Shown here one piece after another: positions 26,007-35,756 of a stretch of 64,000 bases of DNA. Source of the stretch: Maledivibacter sp. (GTDB taxonomy: Bacteria > Bacillota > Clostridia > Peptostreptococcales > Caminicellaceae). The stretch lies in the NCBI GenBank assembly GCA_025210375.1, contig JAOASB010000053.1:1-64000 (forward strand), written 5' to 3'. The notes under the pieces were generated by a model. It did not search any database, was not told where the DNA came from, and worked only from the letters and a program-made list of their open reading frames with translations. The position numbers and the translations under genes are program-made. The first letter of the stretch is position 1; each line of letters starts with the position of its first letter.

Positions 26007-27038
26007 ATGACTAAATGGATTGATGGAGAAGGGCCACAAAACGATATCATAATAAGTAGTAGAATAAGACTAGCAAGAAATTTAGAAGAATTTCCATTTC
26101 CCGTTGCTTTGACTACGGAAAAAAGTAAAGAGGTCATCAAAAAGGTTAGTGATTCTATCCTACAGGGCAATACAATACTTAAAAATGATTTTGATTTAAT
26201 AGGCATAGACCAAATAGAAAATAATGATAAGCAAGTACTCATAGAAAAACATTTAATAAGCCCTAACCTTATAGAAAAGCCAAATAAAAGTGCTATAATG
26301 ATGAATGCCGATGAATCGGTAAGTATTATGATAAATGAAGAAGATCATATTCGTATCCAATGTCTTTTTCCAGGTTTTCAGTTAGAAGAGGCTTGGAATA
26401 TGGCGAATAAAATTGACGATATAATTGAAGAAAATCTTAAATATGCCTTTGCTGAAGACATAGGTTATTTAACATCCTGTCCAACAAATGTTGGAACTGG
26501 CATAAGGGCTTCTGTAATGATTCATCTACCAGCCCTTGCGATGATTGGGTATATGAATAGAATACTTCAAGCTATAAGCCAAATAGGCTTTACTGTCAGA
26601 GGGTTGTATGGAGAAGGAAGTCAATCTCAAGGAAATATATTTCAAATATCCAACCAAGTTACATTAGGTAGGACGGAAGAAGAGATTATCACTACTCTTA
26701 TAGAGCTTACAAAACAGATAACGAATAAGGAAAAGGATGCAAGGGCAACTTTAATAGCTAATAATAGAATAAAGCTGGAAGATAAGATATGCAGATCCTA
26801 TGGTGTGCTAACCAATGCAAGAATAATGAATTCCAAGGAGGCTTTAAAGCTTATTTCAGACGTTAGACTAGGCATTGACCTTGGAATAATAAAGGATATA
26901 GATGTCAAAACTATAAACACTCTTATGGTAGATATACAGGGAGGGATACTCCAAAAAATCTATGGTAAAAACTTAAGTACTAATGAAAGAGATATAAAGC
27001 GTGCAAATCTTATTAGAGAAAGATTAAAGGGTAATTAG
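26007..27038 (+). CDS. mcsB: Protein arginine kinase McsB
   Basis: The 343-residue protein has the phosphagen-kinase fold: IISSRIRLARNLEEFPFP near the N-terminus, INEEDHIRIQC with its catalytic Glu and the LFPGF that follows, GTGIRASVMIHLPAL, and the arginine-rich nucleotide loop RGLYGEGSQSQGN. It phosphorylates arginines on CtsR and damaged proteins, forming the degron for ClpCP. A GTG 9 nt upstream is in frame, but GGGGAG at 25993 is best spaced for ATG 26007. The gene follows mcsA by 13 bp. Confidence 0.95.
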   Translation: MTKWIDGEGPQNDIIISSRIRLARNLEEFPFPVALTTEKSKEVIKKVSDSILQGNTILKNDFDLIGIDQIENNDKQVLIEKHLISPNLIEKPNKSAIMMNADESVSIMINEEDHIRIQCLFPGFQLEEAWNMANKIDDIIEENLKYAFAEDIGYLTSCPTNVGTGIRASVMIHLPALAMIGYMNRILQAISQIGFTVRGLYGEGSQSQGNIFQISNQVTLGRTEEEIITTLIELTKQITNKEKDARATLIANNRIKLEDKICRSYGVLTNARIMNSKEALKLISDVRLGIDLGIIKDIDVKTINTLMVDIQGGILQKIYGKNLSTNERDIKRANLIRERLKGN

Positions 27039-27081
27039 AAAATATGAGTATATAATTTAAAACCAAATACAGTGACCCTAA

Positions 27082-27106
27082 AACTTGTAACATGGGACTT
27101 GTAACT
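27082..27106 (+). repeat. ACTTG repeat family C, short copy
   Basis: AACTTGTAACATGGGACTTG then TAACT, preceded by GTGACCCTAA. It lies between mcsB and clpC, ending a few bases before the clpC ribosome-binding site. Confidence 0.6.
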
Positions 27107-27125
27107 AAAAGAAGGAGGTAATAGC

Positions 27126-29567
27126 ATGTTTATGTTTGATAAATTTACGGAAAGGGCACAAAGGGCAATTGGATTGGCTCAAGAAGAAGCAAAACGCTTA
27201 AAGCATAATTATATCGGGACTGAACATATACTATTAGGCCTTTTAAGCGAAGGTGGGGGAGTCGCGGCAAAGGCTTTAACCAATCTAGGGATTCAAATAG
27301 ATAAGCTTAGACAAAATATCGAAGCCATGGTTGGTGTGGGAAAAGAAGAAAGTGAGCTTCAAGGAATTACTCCTAGAACAAAAAGAGTATTTGAACTTAG
27401 CTTTGAGGAAGCCAGAAAGCTTGGTCATAATTATGTAGGAACTGAACATTTACTCCTCGCCCTAATAAGAGAAGGTGAAGGGGTAGCTGCTAAGGCAATA
27501 TTGAGTATGGGTGTAGATATCAATAAGGTTTACTTAGAAGTACTTAAATTATTGGGAAACAATGTGGAATCAGAATCGCCTAAAATGGGTAAAGTTAAAG
27601 GCAATGTGAAAACAAAAACACCTACACTGGATAAATACGGTAGAGATTTAACCATAATGGCAGCAGAAGATAAGCTAGATCCTGTTATAGGCAGAGAAAA
27701 GGAAATCGATAGAGTAGTGCAGGTTCTTAGTAGAAGAACAAAGAATAATCCATGCCTTATAGGTGAACCGGGAGTGGGGAAAACTGCTGTTGCCGAAGGT
27801 CTTGCCCAAAAAATTATTGAGGGGAATATACCAGAAATCTTAAAAAATAAAAGGGTAGTTACCTTAGCACTGGCTTCAATGCTTGCTGGGGCAAAATATC
27901 GAGGAGAATTTGAACAAAGATTAACCACCGTGATGGATGAACTTAGAGAAGCCGGGGATGTAATATTATTTATTGATGAAATGCATACAATTATTGGAGC
28001 CGGAGGTGCTGAGGGAGCCATAGATGCCTCAAATATTTTGAAACCTGTTCTTGCAAGGGGAGAAATACAAGCCATAGGGGCAACAACCCTTGATGAATAT
28101 AAAAAACATATTGAAAAGGATTCGGCACTGGAAAGAAGATTTCAGCCTATCATGATAGAGGAGCCTTCAATACAGGATACTATAAAGATACTTAAAGGAC
28201 TTAGGGATAAATATGAAGCCCATCATAGGGTGAAAATTACTGATGAAGCTTTAAAGGCAGCGGCCGAGCTTTCCCATAGATATATAGCAGATAGATTCCT
28301 GCCAGATAAGGCGGTAGACTTGATTGATGAAGCTGCTTCAAAGGTAAGATTACAAAATGCCACTCAACCCGAAAATTTGAAAAGCTTAGAGGATAAGCTG
28401 GAAAAAATAAAAAAAGAAAAGGAAGAAGCAGTAAGTAATCAAAATTTTGAGAAGGCAGCACAGCTTAGAGATGAAGAAAAAAACATTTTACAAGAGCTTA
28501 ATGATAAAAAGGATAATTGGAAAACAAGTATTAACAAGAACTCAGAAGTAGGAGAGGAAGAAATAGCAGGTGTAGTTTCAGTATGGACTGGTATACCTGT
28601 AAATAAACTGGCACAAGAGGAATCCGAGAGACTTCTCAACATGGAAAATATACTTCATAAAAGGGTAATCGGACAAGAAGAAGCTGTTGAATCCATATCA
28701 CGGGCCATAAGAAGAGCCAGAGTAGGGCTTAAGGACCCTAATAAGCCTATTGGGTCCTTTATATTCCTAGGACCGACTGGGGTAGGGAAAACAGAGCTTA
28801 CAAAGGCATTGGCTGAGACCATGTTTGGGGATGAGGATGCAATGATCAGAATAGATATGTCTGAATATATGGAAAAGCATTCAGTAGCTAAGCTAGTGGG
28901 ATCTCCTCCAGGATATGTAGGCTACGATGAAGGTGGTCAACTGACTGAAAAGATCAGAAGAAAGCCCTATTCTGTAATATTATTTGATGAGATAGAAAAG
29001 GCACATCCCGATGTATTCAATATATTGCTGCAAATGCTGGATGATGGTAGATTAACCGATGCTAAGGGTAGAATGGTAGATTTTAAGAACACGGTTATAG
29101 TAATGACTTCAAATGTAGGAGCAAGTAGAATTAAGAAGCAAAAAACCCTAGGGTTTTCCGGAATAGATGAAGATACAAAGAAAAATGAATACGAGAAGAT
29201 GAAGGAAAATATAATCAGTGAACTTAGGAGACAGTTCAGACCCGAGTTTTTAAATAGAATTGATGATACTATAGTATTTCATCAATTACAAAGGGAGCAT
29301 ATAAAAGAGATAGTTGACCTAATGGTAAAAGAGCTTACAAATAGACTAATCGATTTAAATATAACCATTGAAATTACAGAGACTGCTAAGGATTATCTTG
29401 CAGATAAGGGTTATGACATAGAATATGGTGCGAGACCCCTTAAGAGGGTTATTACAAAAATGATAGAGGATAAGCTTTCAGAGGAAATATTAATGGGGAA
29501 AATATCTAAACAAGATGATATAATAGTAGATGTAGAAGAAGACAAATTGATATTTAGTAAGAAGTAA
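27126..29567 (+). CDS. clpC: AAA+ chaperone ClpC, unfoldase of the ClpCP protease
   Basis: The 813-residue protein has two N-terminal Clp repeats (~5-145). The first AAA+ domain has Walker A GEPGVGKT (213-220) and Walker B ILFIDEM. A UVR/M-domain coiled coil lies at ~410-470 (NQNFEKAAQLRDEEKNI), the contact for adaptors such as McsB or MecA. The second AAA+ domain has Walker A GPTGVGKT (549-556), followed by a ClpB-D2-like C-terminus. With ClpP it degrades arginine-phosphorylated and adaptor-delivered proteins. AAGGAGG precedes the ATG; a second ATG two codons later is also possible. Last gene of the CtsR operon proper. Confidence 0.97.
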   Translation: MFMFDKFTERAQRAIGLAQEEAKRLKHNYIGTEHILLGLLSEGGGVAAKALTNLGIQIDKLRQNIEAMVGVGKEESELQGITPRTKRVFELSFEEARKLGHNYVGTEHLLLALIREGEGVAAKAILSMGVDINKVYLEVLKLLGNNVESESPKMGKVKGNVKTKTPTLDKYGRDLTIMAAEDKLDPVIGREKEIDRVVQVLSRRTKNNPCLIGEPGVGKTAVAEGLAQKIIEGNIPEILKNKRVVTLALASMLAGAKYRGEFEQRLTTVMDELREAGDVILFIDEMHTIIGAGGAEGAIDASNILKPVLARGEIQAIGATTLDEYKKHIEKDSALERRFQPIMIEEPSIQDTIKILKGLRDKYEAHHRVKITDEALKAAAELSHRYIADRFLPDKAVDLIDEAASKVRLQNATQPENLKSLEDKLEKIKKEKEEAVSNQNFEKAAQLRDEEKNILQELNDKKDNWKTSINKNSEVGEEEIAGVVSVWTGIPVNKLAQEESERLLNMENILHKRVIGQEEAVESISRAIRRARVGLKDPNKPIGSFIFLGPTGVGKTELTKALAETMFGDEDAMIRIDMSEYMEKHSVAKLVGSPPGYVGYDEGGQLTEKIRRKPYSVILFDEIEKAHPDVFNILLQMLDDGRLTDAKGRMVDFKNTVIVMTSNVGASRIKKQKTLGFSGIDEDTKKNEYEKMKENIISELRRQFRPEFLNRIDDTIVFHQLQREHIKEIVDLMVKELTNRLIDLNITIEITETAKDYLADKGYDIEYGARPLKRVITKMIEDKLSEEILMGKISKQDDIIVDVEEDKLIFSKK

Positions 29568-29578
29568 TGTAATGTAAT

Positions 29579-29605
29579 GGGATTCTACAACAAATGTAGA
29601 ATCCC
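29579..29605 (+). terminator. Perfect hairpin between clpC and radA
   Basis: GGGATTCTACA and TGTAGAATCCC form an 11-bp stem with a 5-nt loop. There is no strict T-run, so it may attenuate, process or protect the transcript rather than fully terminate it. Confidence 0.55.
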
Positions 29606-29648
29606 TAAATTTATTATATGACAAATTTAGGAATTAGAGGTGATATTT

Positions 29649-31019
29649 ATGGGTAAGATAAAGACAAAGTATGTATGTCAGGAATGTGGATATATATCAT
29701 TAAAATGGATGGGGAAATGCCCGGAGTGCAATAGTTGGCAAAGCTTTGTGGAGGAGTTTGTTGAAAAGAAGGGGAGAAGCAGCGATTTATCCACAACCGT
29801 TTCACAAAAACCCGTAAAGCTTAAAAATATTGAGCTGGAGATGGAAAATAGATTTTCAACAGCTAACAGTGAGCTGGACAGGGTCCTAGGAGGAGGAATT
29901 GTAAAGGGTTCTTTGGTCTTAGTAGGGGGAGACCCAGGTATTGGTAAGTCAACTCTTCTTATACAAGTGGCAAGTAATATAGGAGGCCAAGGCCTAAGGG
30001 TTTTATATGTATCCGGGGAAGAGTCTCTTAAGCAAATAAAGATGAGAGCCGATAGACTTGGTATAAACAATGATAATCTGTATATAGTTTCTGAGAACAA
30101 TCTACAATTTATTTCAAAGTATATTGAAGAAGTTGATCCAAATTTACTAATTATAGACTCTATACAAACGGTGTATAATCCAGATATAGCCTCTGCACCG
30201 GGGAGTGTTAGTCAAGTTCGTGAAGGAACCTCTGCACTTATGAAGTTATCAAAGACCCAAGGGATTGCAACCTTCATTGTAGGACATGTTACTAAGACTG
30301 GATCAATTGCAGGGCCGAAAGTATTAGAGCATATGGTAGATACAGTGCTATATTTTGAAGGGGAAAAGCATAATATATATAGAGTGCTTCGGGCGGTTAA
30401 AAATAGATTTGGATCTACAAATGAAATAGGCATTTTTGAGATGACTAACAATGGTTTACAAGAAATTTTAAATCCTTCGCATCTATTTTTATCCCATAGA
30501 CCGGAAAAAGCATCGGGATCAGTGGTTGTATCGGGGATAGAAGGAACAAGACCTGTGCTAATTGAAATACAAGCACTTATAAGCCCTACAAATTTTGGTA
30601 ATCCAAGGAGAATGGCAACGGGTATTGATTATAATAGGGTAGTAATGCTTATGGCAGTTCTTGAGAAAAAAGTAGGTTTGCAGCTTCAAGGGCAAGATGG
30701 ATATGTAAATGTGGTAGGGGGAATACAGCTTAGTGAGCCTGCAGTTGATTTAGCAATTGTAGCAGCCATTGCTTCAAGCTTCAGAAATAAAATAATAGAT
30801 CCCCACACTATTATATTTGGGGAAGTAGGCTTGACTGGAGAAGTTAGATCAGTTAATCATGCTGAAAAAAGGATAGTAGAAGCGGTAAAAATGGGATTTA
30901 AGACTTGTGTAATTCCAAAGGGAAACTTAAGTGGGCTTCCAGAGCTTAAGGATATAGAAATAATTGGCGTGGATAATGTATATGAAGCCCTTGATATGAT
31001 TTTGGGAGGTAGACGTTAG
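29649..31019 (+). CDS. radA: DNA repair protein RadA
   Basis: A 456-residue protein with an N-terminal C4 zinc finger (C10, C13, C24, C27; CQECGY..CPECNSW), a RecA-like ATPase with Walker A GGDPGIGKST, the RadA-specific KNRFG motif (VKNRFGSTNEIG), and a C-terminal Lon-like domain without protease function. RadA is a branch-migration helicase in recombinational repair. AGAGGTGAT fits ATG 29649; an ATA/ATG-rich extension of three codons upstream lacks support. Its TAG overlaps the disA GTG by 1 nt. Confidence 0.95.
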   Translation: MGKIKTKYVCQECGYISLKWMGKCPECNSWQSFVEEFVEKKGRSSDLSTTVSQKPVKLKNIELEMENRFSTANSELDRVLGGGIVKGSLVLVGGDPGIGKSTLLIQVASNIGGQGLRVLYVSGEESLKQIKMRADRLGINNDNLYIVSENNLQFISKYIEEVDPNLLIIDSIQTVYNPDIASAPGSVSQVREGTSALMKLSKTQGIATFIVGHVTKTGSIAGPKVLEHMVDTVLYFEGEKHNIYRVLRAVKNRFGSTNEIGIFEMTNNGLQEILNPSHLFLSHRPEKASGSVVVSGIEGTRPVLIEIQALISPTNFGNPRRMATGIDYNRVVMLMAVLEKKVGLQLQGQDGYVNVVGGIQLSEPAVDLAIVAAIASSFRNKIIDPHTIIFGEVGLTGEVRSVNHAEKRIVEAVKMGFKTCVIPKGNLSGLPELKDIEIIGVDNVYEALDMILGGRR

Positions 31020-32110
31020 TGGTTCAGGAAGAAAAAAACAGAACTCAAGATATAAATGAGTCGTTAAAAATTTTAGCTCCAGGAACGCCCCTTAGGGAAG
31101 GACTAGAGAGTGTTCTTAGAGCTAAGACAGGAGCTTTGATAGTAGTTGGAGATAATCCAGAGGTAATTAAGCTAGTCGATGGAGGTTTTTATATAAATAC
31201 AGAGCTTACCCCTGCCCACTTATATGAATTAGCTAAGATGGATGGGGCCATTATAATTAGCTCGGATCAAAGAAAGATTCTTTATGCAAATGCACAGCTT
31301 AATCCTCAACCCTCCATCACATCATCTGAAACTGGTATAAGGCATAGAACAGCTCAAAGAACGGCAATAGAAACAGGAAATCTTGTGGTATCTATATCTC
31401 AACGTAGAAATATCATAACCCTTTATAAGGGACAGCATAAATATATATTACAGGATACAAACAAGGTTATAAATAAGGCAAACCAAGCTGTACAAACTCT
31501 GGAAAAATATAAAACGGTTTTAGATCAGGCAATGACGAGCCTTAGTGCCTTAGAGCTTGAGGATCTAGTAACTTTATATGATGTATGCCTTGTTATACAA
31601 AGAACGGATATGGTAATAAGAATAGCAAATGAGATAGAAAGATATATAAATGAATTGGGCAGTGAAGGTAGATTAGTTAGCATGCAGCTTGAGGAATTGA
31701 TATGCTTTGTGAAGGAAGATGGAGAACATGTTATTGAGGACTATAGAATTTATATTGAGGAAAATGATAAGGACTCCATAATGAAAAAACTTAGGGAACT
31801 TTCATCGGAGGAACTTTTGGATTTAACAAATATAGCAAACATATTAGGATATTCATATGATATTAATATTTTAGATATATCAGTAACTCCAAGGGGATAT
31901 AGAATACTATTCAAAATACCTAGATTACCATCGGCAGTTATAGATAATATTGTTCAGTATTTCAAAGACTTTCAAAAAATATCAAGGGCCAGTACGGAAG
32001 AATTGTATGATGTAGAAGGAATCGGTGAAGTAAGGGCAAAAAATATAAAAGAAGGACTTAGAAGGGTAAGGGATCAAGTTCTTTTAGACAGACATTTGTT
32101 GAAAAAATAA
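31019..32110 (+). CDS. disA: DNA integrity scanning diadenylate cyclase
   Basis: The 363-residue protein has an N-terminal DAC domain with the DGA (75-77) and RHR (108-110, GIRHRTA) motifs that make c-di-AMP from two ATP, a helical linker, and a C-terminal helix-hairpin-helix DNA-binding domain (LYDVEGIGEVRAKNIKEG). DisA scans DNA for branched structures and, in Bacillus, controls entry to sporulation. It starts at GTG 31019, overlapping the radA stop by one base, so the two are translationally coupled. Confidence 0.95.
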   Translation: MVQEEKNRTQDINESLKILAPGTPLREGLESVLRAKTGALIVVGDNPEVIKLVDGGFYINTELTPAHLYELAKMDGAIIISSDQRKILYANAQLNPQPSITSSETGIRHRTAQRTAIETGNLVVSISQRRNIITLYKGQHKYILQDTNKVINKANQAVQTLEKYKTVLDQAMTSLSALELEDLVTLYDVCLVIQRTDMVIRIANEIERYINELGSEGRLVSMQLEELICFVKEDGEHVIEDYRIYIEENDKDSIMKKLRELSSEELLDLTNIANILGYSYDINILDISVTPRGYRILFKIPRLPSAVIDNIVQYFKDFQKISRASTEELYDVEGIGEVRAKNIKEGLRRVRDQVLLDRHLLKK

Positions 32111-32183
32111 AACGCAAATTCAAGGATGTCAAGTATCCTGCCCTTTGGGCAGACTTTTCTAAGAAAAATGGTTTTAATTAAAA

Positions 32184-32213
32184 AAGCCACTAGCATGTAG
32201 CTAGAAGCTTTAA
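32184..32213 (+). terminator. Possible terminator after disA
   Basis: AAAGC/TAGC on the left pair with GCTA/GCTTT on the right in an interrupted hairpin. There is only a weak T-tract. Confidence 0.35.
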
Positions 32214-32282
32214 TGTTTGATTAAAATCTAGGACAATAATCAATAGGATATGTAGTATAAATTATAACAAAAACTTCTTATT

Positions 32283-32678
32283 CTAGTACAAGGTAAACTT
32301 ACCTAAAGCATTAATTTTTTTAAATTCTTTAAGCATTACATCATAAAGATTTATATCAAAATCATTTGCTAGTGCAGCCATATAAAATAAATTACGTCCC
32401 ATTTCTTCAATGATTTTTTCTCTGCAAACTTCACAAAGTTCTCCCCGAAGATGATTGTCTAGATAATTTGATATATCTTCATAATTTACATCGTCTGGAA
32501 CTTTTTGATTACAAGCGTCGATTTTAACACACCCACAGTTGGTTACTGATTTGATCACTGCTCTATTAATTTTTGCAGAAGATTCCTGAAGTTTAGTTAT
32601 TGTATCTAATATGCTTTTATGTCTGGTTAAAACTTCGCCAACAGAGTTTTGAAATTCATCACATAATAAGTCCTTCAT
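32283..32678 (-). CDS. Conserved clostridial hypothetical protein
   Basis: A 131-residue, mostly alpha-helical protein. I recall similar proteins next to disA/carD in other clostridia but no function. It has a C-G-C (NCGCVKI) and a C-x-x-C (GELCEVCRE), which could bind a metal or form a disulfide. No membrane segment or signal. The helical pattern is distantly like MazG-type proteins, but the acidic motif is not clear. It is on the minus strand, opposite its neighbours, and has a reasonable ribosome-binding site (GGGAGTGATT). Confidence 0.75.
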   Translation of the reverse strand: MKDLLCDEFQNSVGEVLTRHKSILDTITKLQESSAKINRAVIKSVTNCGCVKIDACNQKVPDDVNYEDISNYLDNHLRGELCEVCREKIIEEMGRNLFYMAALANDFDINLYDVMLKEFKKINALGKFTLY

Positions 32679-32914
32679 AAATAATCACTCCCACAAGTAG
32701 ACGGTTGGTTTTCTATAGTTGACACAATTATTTTAGCATAAAGAAGTATAAATTTAAAGGGTAAACATAAATGTATATATAAAGAAAAAATGAGATAAAA
32801 ATATATTAAAGGTAAAAAATGTATAAAGTGTTGTAAATAGTATATATCAGAGTCGGAAAGATTCATAAAAAATCATTGACAATTATTTGTGACTATGATA
32901 AAATTATTTATTTC

Positions 32915-32943
32915 TTGACATCATGTACCAAATACTGTATACT
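32915..32943 (+). promoter_or_regulatory. Sigma-A promoter of carD
   Basis: A consensus TTGACA and TATACT are separated by exactly 17 bp, ending 33 bp before the carD ATG. Confidence 0.88.
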
Positions 32944-32976
32944 GAAAATGTGGAATGTCATTTGGGAGGTAATTCT

Positions 32977-33453
32977 ATGTTTAATATAGGCGATAAAGTG
33001 GTTTATCCTATGCACGGTGCAGGAATAATTGAATCAATTGAAGAAAAGGAAATTTTAGGTAAAAAGAGGAAGTATTATATTTTACGATTACCTCTAAGAA
33101 ATATGAAGGTAATGATTCCCCTTGACAATGTTGAAACTATGGGACTTCGAGATATAATATCAGAGAAAGAAGTTGAACAGGTTTTAGCAGTATTAAATGA
33201 TGATGAGTCTAAGATGCCTCAAAATTGGAATCGTAGATATAGAGCAAATATGGATAAAATTAAAAGCGGAGATATTTATGAAGTTGCGATTGTAGTTCGA
33301 AATTTAATGCTTAGGGATAGAGAAAAAGGGCTTTCCACGGGAGAAAGAAAAATGTTAAATAATGCAAAACAAATATTAGTAAGCGAATTGGTATTAGTGA
33401 ATGATGCCGATGAAATAAGTGTAGAAGATCTTATAAACGAAGCTGTTCAGTAA
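32977..33453 (+). CDS. CarD/CdnL-family transcription regulator
   Basis: A 158-residue protein. Residues 1-60 form the CarD/TRCF RNA-polymerase-interacting domain (MFNIGDKVVYPMHGAGIIESIEE) that contacts the beta subunit; the rest is the helical DNA-binding domain (NWNRRYRANMDKIKSGDIYEVA..LSTGERKML). CarD-type proteins stabilise open promoter complexes, especially at rRNA genes. An in-frame ATG at 32923 is rejected because it lies inside the spacer of a near-consensus promoter. GGGAGGT before ATG 32977 supports that start. Confidence 0.93.
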   Translation: MFNIGDKVVYPMHGAGIIESIEEKEILGKKRKYYILRLPLRNMKVMIPLDNVETMGLRDIISEKEVEQVLAVLNDDESKMPQNWNRRYRANMDKIKSGDIYEVAIVVRNLMLRDREKGLSTGERKMLNNAKQILVSELVLVNDADEISVEDLINEAVQ

Positions 33454-33595
33454 AATTCGTTTTCAACACACATATTTTTTAGTTTACTATTATGTTACTA
33501 TGTGAAATCTACATTACAGTTAACTAAAAAATTTGTGACTAATATAGAAAAAGAGAAAAAAATAGTATACAATTTATGCAAAATTCTTTTTTTTT

Positions 33596-33623
33596 TTGAC
33601 TAGAAATACTATTGTTATAAAAT
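33596..33623 (+). promoter_or_regulatory. Probable sigma-A promoter of the PIN/TRAM gene
   Basis: TTGACT and TAAAAT are separated by 16 bp. They lie 44 bp upstream of the ATG, after a T-run that may end the carD transcript. Confidence 0.5.
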
Positions 33624-33666
33624 AACAGCTCAGTGGATATAATTACAAAAAGGAGGTGGAAATAAC

Positions 33667-34776
33667 ATGCTGAATAAAATTATACGTGGTTCTTTAACTT
33701 TTGCGGGAGCAATGGCTGGATATGCAGTGGGAATATTAATTTCCAAAATTATTAAAGCCCAAAATTTCTTAAATATCGCTCCTTTAACAACGTTACAAGA
33801 ATTAATAATTAGCATTGTTAGTGCTGTTGTATTTGGATTTATACTCTTTGCTATAACACCATGGCTGATGAAAAAAGGTTTGAGTAGTGCGAACTGGGTT
33901 GAAACTGAGCTGCAGAAAATACCAACTACTGATATTTTAGTAGGATCTATTGGACTTATAATTGGACTTATAATTGCTTATTTGATTAGTCTCTTAATTA
34001 TACCTATCCCTTATGTAGGGACCATACTTTCTGTTATAGTCTATATCTTCTTAGGCTATTTAGGAGTAAGTATATCGACAAAGAAAACTAATGATTTAAT
34101 TAACTTACCTAATATATTTAAAAGAAGTTCTAAGGACAAGGCGAGTAACAAGCCAGAGTATTCAAGTATACCTAAAATACTTGATACTAGTGTAATAATT
34201 GATGGAAGAATTGCCGACGTATGTAAAACAGGTTTTGTTGAAGGCCCCTTGGTTATTCCAGAATTTGTTTTAAAAGAATTAAGACATATAGCAGACTCTT
34301 CAGATTCTCTTAAGAGAAATAGAGGTAGAAGAGGCTTAGATATATTAAATAAGATACAAAAGGAATTGGATATCGAAGTTCAAATTACCGATAGGGACTT
34401 TGATGAAATAGGTGAAGTGGATATAAAACTAGTCAAATTAGGACAAGTATTATCGGGTAAGGTTGTCACTAATGATTTCAACTTAAATAAGGTATCGGAG
34501 CTTCAAGGGGTACCGGTTTTAAATATCAATGAATTAGCCAATGCAGTAAAACCAGTTGTATTACCAGGTGAAGAAATGGTGGTTCAAGTTATTAAAGAAG
34601 GAAAAGAAAACGGTCAAGGGGTTGCTTACCTTGATGATGGTACAATGATAGTAGTAGATGGTGGCAAAAAACATATTGGTCAAACCATGGATGTTACAGT
34701 TACAAGTGTACTTCAAACAGCAGCGGGAAGACTTATATTTGCTAAACCAAAGAATATGATAAATAGAACAGCATAA
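33667..34776 (+). CDS. PIN/TRAM-domain membrane protein (YacL-like)
   Basis: The 369-residue protein has four N-terminal membrane helices (~5-140). A PIN nuclease domain follows at ~170-290, with acidic residues in LDTSVIIDGRIAD, PEFVLKELRHIAD, DRDFDEIGEVD and VVTNDFNLNKV. A C-terminal TRAM RNA-binding domain covers ~300-360. This is the layout of Bacillus YacL, also found near disA/ispD. The predicted activity is a membrane-attached RNase or RNA-binding factor; the substrate is unknown. AAGGAGGTG precedes the ATG. Confidence 0.9.
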   Translation: MLNKIIRGSLTFAGAMAGYAVGILISKIIKAQNFLNIAPLTTLQELIISIVSAVVFGFILFAITPWLMKKGLSSANWVETELQKIPTTDILVGSIGLIIGLIIAYLISLLIIPIPYVGTILSVIVYIFLGYLGVSISTKKTNDLINLPNIFKRSSKDKASNKPEYSSIPKILDTSVIIDGRIADVCKTGFVEGPLVIPEFVLKELRHIADSSDSLKRNRGRRGLDILNKIQKELDIEVQITDRDFDEIGEVDIKLVKLGQVLSGKVVTNDFNLNKVSELQGVPVLNINELANAVKPVVLPGEEMVVQVIKEGKENGQGVAYLDDGTMIVVDGGKKHIGQTMDVTVTSVLQTAAGRLIFAKPKNMINRTA

Positions 34777-34808
34777 TAAATAATGATATAATAATATAAT
34801 AATCAATT

Positions 34809-34832
34809 ACCCAGCAATAAAAGCTGGGTTTT
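34809..34832 (+). terminator. Terminator of the PIN/TRAM gene
   Basis: ACCCAGC and GCTGGGT form a stem around a 7-nt loop, followed by TTTG. Confidence 0.8.
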
Positions 34833-34922
34833 GTTATGTATGTGGTATACTATATTTGATATACTGACAAATATACTTTAGTCTTTACTATTGTCTTTTA
34901 GACTCAAAGTAATGACCCTAAT

Positions 34923-34980
34923 ACTTGTAACTTGAAACTTTGAACTTGCAACCAACAAAGCGTTGTCGGGCGCCTTTGTC
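34923..34980 (+). repeat. ACTTG repeat family C, copy with hairpin
   Basis: ACTTGTAACTTGAAACTTTG..AACTTGCAACC is preceded by AATGACCCTAA and followed by a CAAAGCG..CGCCTTTG hairpin. It lies just upstream of the ispD ribosome-binding site. Confidence 0.65.
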
Positions 34981-35010
34981 CACAACATAGATTAAAGGAG
35001 TTTTATTGAT

Positions 35011-35700
35011 ATGAACACAGCTATAATACTTGCTGCTGGAAGAGGAACTAGGATGAAAGCACAGCTAAATAAACAATATTTGTTCTTAAAGGGAAGACCC
35101 ATAATTGCCCATACTTTAAATGCCTTTGAAAGAAGCCCGTTAATCGATGAAATTATACTTGTTATTAATAAGAATGATATAGAGCTATGTAAAAAAAATG
35201 TTTTGAAGAAATATAGATTCAAAAAAGTGGTGAAGATAATTAATGGAGGAGACCAAAGACAAGAATCTGTTTTAAATGGTCTTTCCCATTTAAATCCTAA
35301 ATCAGAAATTGTTCTCATACATGATGGGGCAAGACCCCTCGTATCCAAGGAAGTCATTAAAAGATGTATTGATGGAGCAAAAAAATTTGGAGCTGTGTCA
35401 GCTGGAGTACCCATAAAGGATACCATAAAGATCATGAAGGAAGATGGATTTGTGAAGTTTACTCCAAAAAGAAAAGATGTATGGATCACTCAGACACCCC
35501 AAGTTTTTAAAGTGGAGATCATAAAGCAAGCCCATAAGTTTGCCGCTACTGAAAATTTTTTAGGCACTGATGATGCCATGCTAGTAGAACAAATTGGGAG
35601 AGAAGTAAAAATGGTTGAAGGAGACTATGAAAATATAAAGATAACTACTCCAGAGGATTTAATTACGGCTGAAGCAATACTTAATCATAAAAGAAGATAA
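35011..35700 (+). CDS. ispD: 2-C-methyl-D-erythritol 4-phosphate cytidylyltransferase
   Basis: A 229-residue cytidylyltransferase of the MEP isoprenoid pathway. The N-terminal nucleotide loop AAGRGTRMKAQLNKQYL has the catalytic Arg and Lys; HDGARPLVS, TQTPQVF and DDAMLVE are diagnostic. It converts MEP plus CTP to CDP-ME. The ATG follows TTAAAGGAG. In many Clostridia ispD is directly followed by ispF; here ispF is about 16.7 kb away, beyond a carbohydrate/acetoin block. Confidence 0.95.
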   Translation: MNTAIILAAGRGTRMKAQLNKQYLFLKGRPIIAHTLNAFERSPLIDEIILVINKNDIELCKKNVLKKYRFKKVVKIINGGDQRQESVLNGLSHLNPKSEIVLIHDGARPLVSKEVIKRCIDGAKKFGAVSAGVPIKDTIKIMKEDGFVKFTPKRKDVWITQTPQVFKVEIIKQAHKFAATENFLGTDDAMLVEQIGREVKMVEGDYENIKITTPEDLITAEAILNHKRR

Positions 35701-35756
35701 AATAAAGTACTGAAAAAAATTTCATAATTAGATCTTGAAAATATTACCTATGAATA

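Noticed and set aside
32923..32976. N-terminal extension of CarD
   Set aside because: It starts inside the spacer of a TTGACA-17-TATACT promoter and is not part of the family.
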